Shown here one piece after another: positions 60,261-64,000 of a stretch of 64,000 nt of DNA. Below the pieces are notes generated by a model that did no database searches, was not told where the DNA came from, and worked only from the letters and a program-made list of their open reading frames with translations. A program made the translations under genes and the position numbers. Every line of letters begins with the position of its first letter. The first letter of the stretch is position 1. This stretch comes from Lachnospiraceae bacterium (GTDB lineage Bacteria; Bacillota; Clostridia; Lachnospirales; Lachnospiraceae): the NCBI GenBank assembly GCA_910575005.1, contig CAJTCL010000015.1, positions 14,038-78,037 of the forward strand. The letters run 5' to 3'.

Positions 60261-60989
60261 ATGTCAACAGAACAAGCCATTCACACGAAAGGATTATGCA
60301 AATCCTTTGGAAAAAATGAGGTGCTTCGTAAATGCTCATTAACCGTAGAAAAAGGAACAATATATGGCTTTTTGGGTATCAATGGAGCAGGAAAAACAAC
60401 TATGTTCAAAATACTAACCGGCTTATTAACACCTACTTTGGGCGAGATTCAAGTATTGGGAAAAGATATTACAGTACAGAAAGCTGATATGTTACGGCAT
60501 ATCGGCAGTATGATTGATGCTCCTGTTTTTTACGAACATTTATCAGCAAGAGAAAACCTAAACATACATCTTGCCTATATGGGTGTTAAAAAAGCCGATA
60601 CAGAAACGACCTTATCCAAAGTTGGATTGCAGAGCGTCGGCAATCAGCCCGTTTCGGAGTTTTCACTTGGTATGAAGCAACGTTTGGCTATTGCACGTGC
60701 TATGGTACATCAGCCTAAACTGCTTATACTAGACGAGCCTGTTAATGGGCTTGACCCCGTAGGTATTCGTGAAATGCGTGATTTATTCAAAAGCCTTGTA
60801 GAAAAGGACGGAATAACTATTCTTTTTTCAAGTCATATTTTATCTGAGGTAGAACATATAGCGGATAAAATCGGTATCATTTCAAATGGTGTGATTGTGC
60901 GGGAAATGACATTGCAAGAATTGAAAAAAGACAGCTCATTTAACCTTGAAGAATATTTCATTTCGATTGTGAAAGAGGGGGAAAGATAA
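60261..60989 (+). CDS. ABC transporter ATPase
   Basis: A 242-residue ATPase resembling bacitracin/lantibiotic-type exporters: GINGAGKTT (Walker A) near residue 38, EFSLGMKQRLAIA signature, LLILDEPVNGLDP (Walker B), SSHILSEVEHIADK. It resembles the IME ATPase at 25117 in general layout. AAGGAGG precedes the ATG. It overlaps the next gene by one base. Confidence 0.88.
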   Translation: MSTEQAIHTKGLCKSFGKNEVLRKCSLTVEKGTIYGFLGINGAGKTTMFKILTGLLTPTLGEIQVLGKDITVQKADMLRHIGSMIDAPVFYEHLSARENLNIHLAYMGVKKADTETTLSKVGLQSVGNQPVSEFSLGMKQRLAIARAMVHQPKLLILDEPVNGLDPVGIREMRDLFKSLVEKDGITILFSSHILSEVEHIADKIGIISNGVIVREMTLQELKKDSSFNLEEYFISIVKEGER

Positions 60990-61711
60990 TGTTGAATTTG
61001 ATAAAACTTGAAATTAAGCGTAACCGATTGAAAGGCTACATAACTGCGGGACTTTTAATTACAGTTGCAGTATTAGGTCTTGTTTACTTATTTGCTGCAA
61101 TACCACATCTTGACGCTTCTGATACAGATGTTCAGATATTTATTACATATAACGGCATAGCCACCTTATCGTTAGTTGTTGCTACGGCTTGCTTTTCTAT
61201 CTTATCGTCGGCAATGTATAACAGATTTATTGTTGAAGAATATGCAAGCAAAAAAGTTTTTTTGCTTTTCTCATACCCTGTTAAGCGAAGCCGAGTATTA
61301 TTGGCAAAAGTTATAACTGTATTTTTGTTTACATTTGTTTCCATGCTGTTTAGCGGCGTGATTACTTTTGTAATATTCTTTACCACCGAAGCGTTTGTTC
61401 CTATTTGTCAAGAAGCTATAACAATGTCAACGCTATTCGGGGTCGCAATATCGCTTATTGCTTACTCTATAATAGCTGCTGCATTGGCGGTAATATCTTT
61501 GTGGTTTGGATATTGGAAAAAATCCGCTTCTGTAACAATTATAGTGGGCGTGATTGTTTCATGTGTTTTCGGTAGCTTTGCGTCTGAAATCCTTTTAGCA
61601 GGAGGGGTATTTAACAACGTGATTGTTTTTGTAATTGCGGCGGCAAGCATATTAGTTGCTTTCATTTTGACAACAGCACTCTCCCAAAAAATCAGCACTA
61701 TGGAGGTGTAA
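60989..61711 (+). CDS. ABC-2 type permease
   Basis: A 240-residue six-helix permease (ITAGLLITVAVLGLVYLFAA; later VTIIVGVIVSCVFGSFAS). It lacks the LanE/LanG features seen in the IME cargo and has a single partner ATPase. Substrate unknown. Start overlaps the preceding stop (TAATG). Confidence 0.85.
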   Translation: MLNLIKLEIKRNRLKGYITAGLLITVAVLGLVYLFAAIPHLDASDTDVQIFITYNGIATLSLVVATACFSILSSAMYNRFIVEEYASKKVFLLFSYPVKRSRVLLAKVITVFLFTFVSMLFSGVITFVIFFTTEAFVPICQEAITMSTLFGVAISLIAYSIIAAALAVISLWFGYWKKSASVTIIVGVIVSCVFGSFASEILLAGGVFNNVIVFVIAAASILVAFILTTALSQKISTMEV

Positions 61712-61745
61712 TGCTTTCAATTTGGACGAAAAACGAGGATTTGCT

Positions 61746-61934
61746 ATGATGGCTGAACAATGGTTATTATGCCCAGTATGTGGCAACAAAACCCGTGATA
61801 AAATTAGGGAGGATACGGTTTTAAAAAACTTTCCCCTCTTTTGCCCTAAATGTAAACATGAAACGCTTGTAAATGTGAAACAACTGAATCTAACAATTAT
61901 TCAAGAGCCAGCCGCTAAGCCGCAGAGCCGATGA
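61746..61934 (+). CDS. Cysteine-rich KTR family protein
   Basis: A 62-residue protein with the family hallmark CPVCGNKTRDKIREDTVLKN, FPLFCPKC and ETLVNVKQLN. Two CxxC pairs form a probable zinc ribbon. KTR proteins are abundant on Tn916/Tn1549-type elements. ATG at 61746; the second ATG one codon on is equally possible. Confidence 0.85.
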   Translation: MMAEQWLLCPVCGNKTRDKIREDTVLKNFPLFCPKCKHETLVNVKQLNLTIIQEPAAKPQSR

Positions 61935-61996
61935 ACTTGTGAGAAATTACAGTTTATCGACTCTGTCTTTATGTAAACACAGGCAGGACAAGCACA

Positions 61997-62367
61997 CCGA
62001 ATAAAAAAACGATGTTTCGGTGAGCTGATTTGTCATGTTTTGAAATCTTTCCGACTTCGCTTTTTTGAAGTTCGGAGGGATTTTTTTGCCTGTAAGCAGC
62101 GACTTCTACTTACATATACCATATAAAGTATGGACGGATAACCCGTTAAAAAGAATCCTTGTCAACACAAGGGGGTTTTGCACCAAACAAGTAGAAGTAA
62201 AATCTCTATATATCAGAACTAAAATATCTATAAACCGTAAAGGTCTAAAAGCCTTTGCGGTTTTTCTTTTGTCGATTTTTGCAGGAATACGCTATAAGGC
62301 GGTTTCTGGCATTGGATGCCGTTCTCCACCTCTCAATCTGGATTTTCAAAAAAATTCAGATTGGAGG
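61997..62367 (+). promoter_or_regulatory. Structured leader of the ICE sigma-like gene
   Basis: No gene here. Hairpins in order: CACCGAA/TTTCGGTG near 61998-62021; a terminator CCGACTTC/GAAGTTCGG with a seven-T run near 62050-62088; ACCGTAAAGG/CCTTTGCGGT (62234-62261) with five Ts; and CTCAATCTG/CAGATTGGAG (62332-62366), which buries the GGAGG of the gene at 62376. The order mirrors the IME leader at 29851-30229 with compensating base changes. Confidence 0.7.
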
Positions 62368-62375
62368 TAGAAAGA

Positions 62376-62804
62376 ATGTCATTCAATTATGGCAGAGAAG
62401 AAAAGAAATGGAGGCTCTGGAAAGAAGCCGAGGAAAAGCAGTTGCGGAGTTTGGGTGTCAGCGAGGACACTATCGAGCAGCTCCACACTCACGATTGGGA
62501 AGTCTTTAATTCTGACAGGAAGTATTACCGCAGGCTAAAAGATGCAGGTACATATCTTGAAGAATTTGCCGAGGATGTGGCACAGCCCGAAGTGGGAACG
62601 GTAGAGGATTTTCTCGACAGCATTGAGAATCAGCAGTTATATCAAGTTTTGATTAAGGTAGACAGGCTTACCCTGCAAATCATTGTGATGAAAATGCAAG
62701 GCTATTCTACACATGATATAGCGTCGTTGCTTGGGATGACAGAGCAGGCAATTTACAAGCGTGTGAACAGGCTCAAAGAAAAAATTAAAAAAAATTTAAA
62801 GTAG
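62376..62804 (+). CDS. Sigma-70-like regulator of the ICE
   Basis: A 142-residue protein paralogous to the IME gene at 30837: FNYGREEKKWRLWKEAEEKQ and LQIIVMKMQGYSTHDIASLL, followed by a basic helix (YKRVNRLKEKIKKNLK). It carries a sigma region-4-like helix-turn-helix. Its ribosome binding site lies in a leader hairpin, so expression is probably controlled after initiation. Confidence 0.8.
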   Translation: MSFNYGREEKKWRLWKEAEEKQLRSLGVSEDTIEQLHTHDWEVFNSDRKYYRRLKDAGTYLEEFAEDVAQPEVGTVEDFLDSIENQQLYQVLIKVDRLTLQIIVMKMQGYSTHDIASLLGMTEQAIYKRVNRLKEKIKKNLK

Positions 62805-62833
62805 CGTCCAAAAACGGACGTTGCCGAGGACTA

Positions 62834-62873
62834 TGGGGTGTAAGGCAAAAAAGCCTTTGCCCCATTTTCTTTT
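62834..62873 (+). terminator. Terminator after the sigma-like gene
   Basis: TGGGGTGTAAGGC pairs with GCCTTTGCCCCA (one bulge) across AAAAAA, followed by TTTTCTTTT. It starts 30 bp after the stop. Confidence 0.85.
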
Positions 62874-62896
62874 GTATAACGAAAACGGGATAGCTC

Positions 62897-63361
62897 TTTG
62901 ACAACTGAATACTCATTCGTCAAACACTTCCTCTTTGTGATTGTGAGAGCATAAGCGTGTGCAGCGGTACGCCATGACCTGCCAAAAGGCAACGAGCGGT
63001 AAATACCGACTGAAAATATCGGGCAGCTCCCGATTCCGCCATGACACACAAAGAGAATAATGGTACTCCCGTCTTGAATGTTTATAGCATTAGGCGGCTC
63101 TGTCAGACCGACAGTTGGGGTGGAACTCCCGTGGCGTCAGTTCGCTGCTGACCGTTTGGCGACTTCCCTTGCGTTTATCGCAATGGCATTTTCGGGGTGT
63201 CGAGGACAAATAGAAAATGCTTTCTATCATAAAGCCAGATGTAGGGCGGTCTATGGAAACAGAGCTTGTTTTATGTTCTCCCGACCTTAAATACTTCCTT
63301 GTGTCTGGCTTATACATAGGCAGGACATATCTGCCTAAATCCAGACAGGAGGTTATACACT
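62897..63361 (+). ncRNA. Candidate structured RNA / long leader of mazF
   Basis: A 465-bp stretch without a credible gene. CTCTTTGTG (62931-62939) can pair with CACAAAGAG (63047-63055), closing about 100 nt with internal hairpins GCC-AAAA-GGC, CGGT-AAAT-ACCG and CGGG-CAGCT-CCCG. Further on, GTCTGG/CCAGAC (63303-63346) encloses AGGCAG/CTGCCT immediately before the AGGAGG of mazF. It may be a 5' leader or an independent small RNA; no promoter is certain. Confidence 0.4.
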
Positions 63362-63745
63362 ATGGATAGAATTATAAAGCGTGGCGACATCTACTACGCA
63401 GAGCTTAATCCCGTTATCGGCTCGGAGCAGGGCGGCACACGACCCGTACTTATCATATCCAACAACACGGGCAATAGGTTCAGCCCGACAGTCATTATTG
63501 CCGCCATTACGAGCAGACCAAAAAAAGGAAAACTGCCGACACATTTTTGTTTGGATGGAATAGCAGGGCTTCCCTCAGATTCCATTATTTTATTTGAACA
63601 GATACGCACAATAGATAAAAAGCGGCTGAAAGAGAGGATGGCACAGCTTGATGAGCGGTGCATGGATGAAATCACATTACCCCTGCTTATCAGCATCGGC
63701 GTTAAGAATATGCAGAAAGCAGACAGGAGGGCAGAGAATGTTTGA
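63362..63745 (+). CDS. MazF/PemK-type toxin
   Basis: A 127-residue MazF-fold endoribonuclease: RGDIYYAELNPVIGSEQGGT, RPVLIISNNTGNRFSPTVII and SIILFEQIRTIDKKRL. In chromosomal and plasmid pairs an antitoxin gene precedes mazF, but none is visible here. AGGAGG lies eight bases upstream, next to the nested hairpin. It overlaps the excisionase-like gene by eight bases. Confidence 0.9.
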   Translation: MDRIIKRGDIYYAELNPVIGSEQGGTRPVLIISNNTGNRFSPTVIIAAITSRPKKGKLPTHFCLDGIAGLPSDSIILFEQIRTIDKKRLKERMAQLDERCMDEITLPLLISIGVKNMQKADRRAENV

Positions 63746-63989
63746 GGATAGGATTGCAGCACTAAATAAGGAAGAAACAGAAATTCCACTGCCGTATGAG
63801 AAACGGATTTATACGGTGGATGAGATACAAGACATTTTGGGCATAGGCAGGAACGCCGCATACAACCTTGTTAAGTCGGGGGTGTTCCACAGCGTCCGCA
63901 TAGGTGGGAATATCCGCATATCGAAAAAGAGTTTTGATGAATGGCTTGATAATGAAATGAACTCTTGTCAAGTGTGCGAATCCGTCTGA
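63738..63989 (+). CDS. Excisionase-like helix-turn-helix protein
   Basis: An 83-residue protein with a MerR/excisionase-type fold: YTVDEIQDILGIGRNAAYNL, VKSGVFHSVRIGGNIRISKK and SFDEWLDNE. It is typical of the Xis that precedes a tyrosine integrase in this ICE group, so the integrase is expected just outside the window. GGAGG precedes the ATG at 63738. Confidence 0.8.
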   Translation: MFEDRIAALNKEETEIPLPYEKRIYTVDEIQDILGIGRNAAYNLVKSGVFHSVRIGGNIRISKKSFDEWLDNEMNSCQVCESV

Positions 63990-64000
63990 AAAGCTGATTT

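Larger units (their letters stand above)
5873..64000. mobile_element. Tn1549/CTn-type integrative conjugative element (right end outside window)
   Basis: Composition shifts to a higher GC after the tRNA-Arg, and the gene content becomes that of a Gram-positive ICE: ParA-ParB, giant methylase-helicase, TOPRIM/DUF3991, MobC, MOBP relaxase, PcfB, VirD4 coupling protein, Maff2, TrbL/VirB6-like protein, PrgI, VirB4, class B sortase, lysozyme/CHAP hydrolase, sigma-like regulator and an excisionase-like protein at the right edge. All intact genes run rightward. The integrase and right attachment site are not in the window. The left boundary at 5873 is inferred from the tRNA; it has not been compared with a right end. 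Confidence 0.85.

Noticed and set aside
62831-63290. Short frames on both strands in the region before mazF
   Set aside because: Weak starts and no family; the region is better explained by RNA structure.

Overview
The window looks like the chromosome of a Gram-positive, low-to-moderate GC anaerobe, probably a Clostridia/Lachnospiraceae member. The left 5.6 kb has the AT-rich composition and gene set typical of that group (soj/parA, parB, DUF4446 and DUF3881 genes, a tRNA-Arg). A perfect 16-bp parS site lies 0.65 kb upstream of parA, so this is probably an origin-proximal segment.

From the tRNA-Arg(CCT) gene (5799-5872) to the end of the window lies a GC-richer integrative conjugative element (ICE) of the Tn1549/CTn type. 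Its right end and integrase are outside the window. Region by region it holds: an origin-like cluster of GCTAAT iterons with its own parA-parB (5.9-8.6 kb); a large thioester/CnaB adhesin (8.8-13.0 kb); a run of small accessory genes (13.1-16.8 kb); a giant methylase-helicase gene (16.8 kb onward); a low-GC cargo island with PhzF-like, NTF2-like and C_GCAxxG genes (39.2-42.1 kb); a TOPRIM/DUF3991 protein; the DNA-transfer module MobC, relaxase, PcfB, VirD4, Maff2, TrbL-like, PrgI and VirB4 (43.7-53.9 kb); a class B sortase and a lysozyme/CHAP wall hydrolase (54.3-57.0 kb); a drug-transport and regulator cargo block (57.0-61.9 kb); and a maintenance end with a sigma-like regulator, MazF and an excisionase-like protein (62.4-64.0 kb).

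A second mobile element of about 13.5 kb (24280-37768) is nested inside the helicase gene. It is an integrative mobilizable element with a TnpX-like large serine recombinase, a MobV relaxase, a pMV158-like oriT, a RepA-like ATPase, an orphan ParB, a PC4-like ssDNA-binding protein and three sigma-like regulators. Its cargo is a complete lantibiotic-immunity ABC transporter, lipoprotein and two-component system, with no lantibiotic biosynthesis genes. It splits the helicase just before the codons of helicase motif VI. Joining the halves at a shared GAT restores one open frame of about 2805 codons.

The most noteworthy observations are: the serine recombinase frame crosses the right junction and regains a stop codon only in the predicted excised circle; a TnpV gene is written in a second frame inside the helicase gene; the IME carries three sets of 9-bp iterons around a MobV oriT; covarying terminator and Shine-Dalgarno hairpins recur upstream of sigma-like genes in both elements; a TTTACATAGCC hairpin element recurs in the ICE; a perfect tRNA promoter is followed by a truncated tRNA copy; and two 23-bp TetR-type operators differ only in their three central bases.
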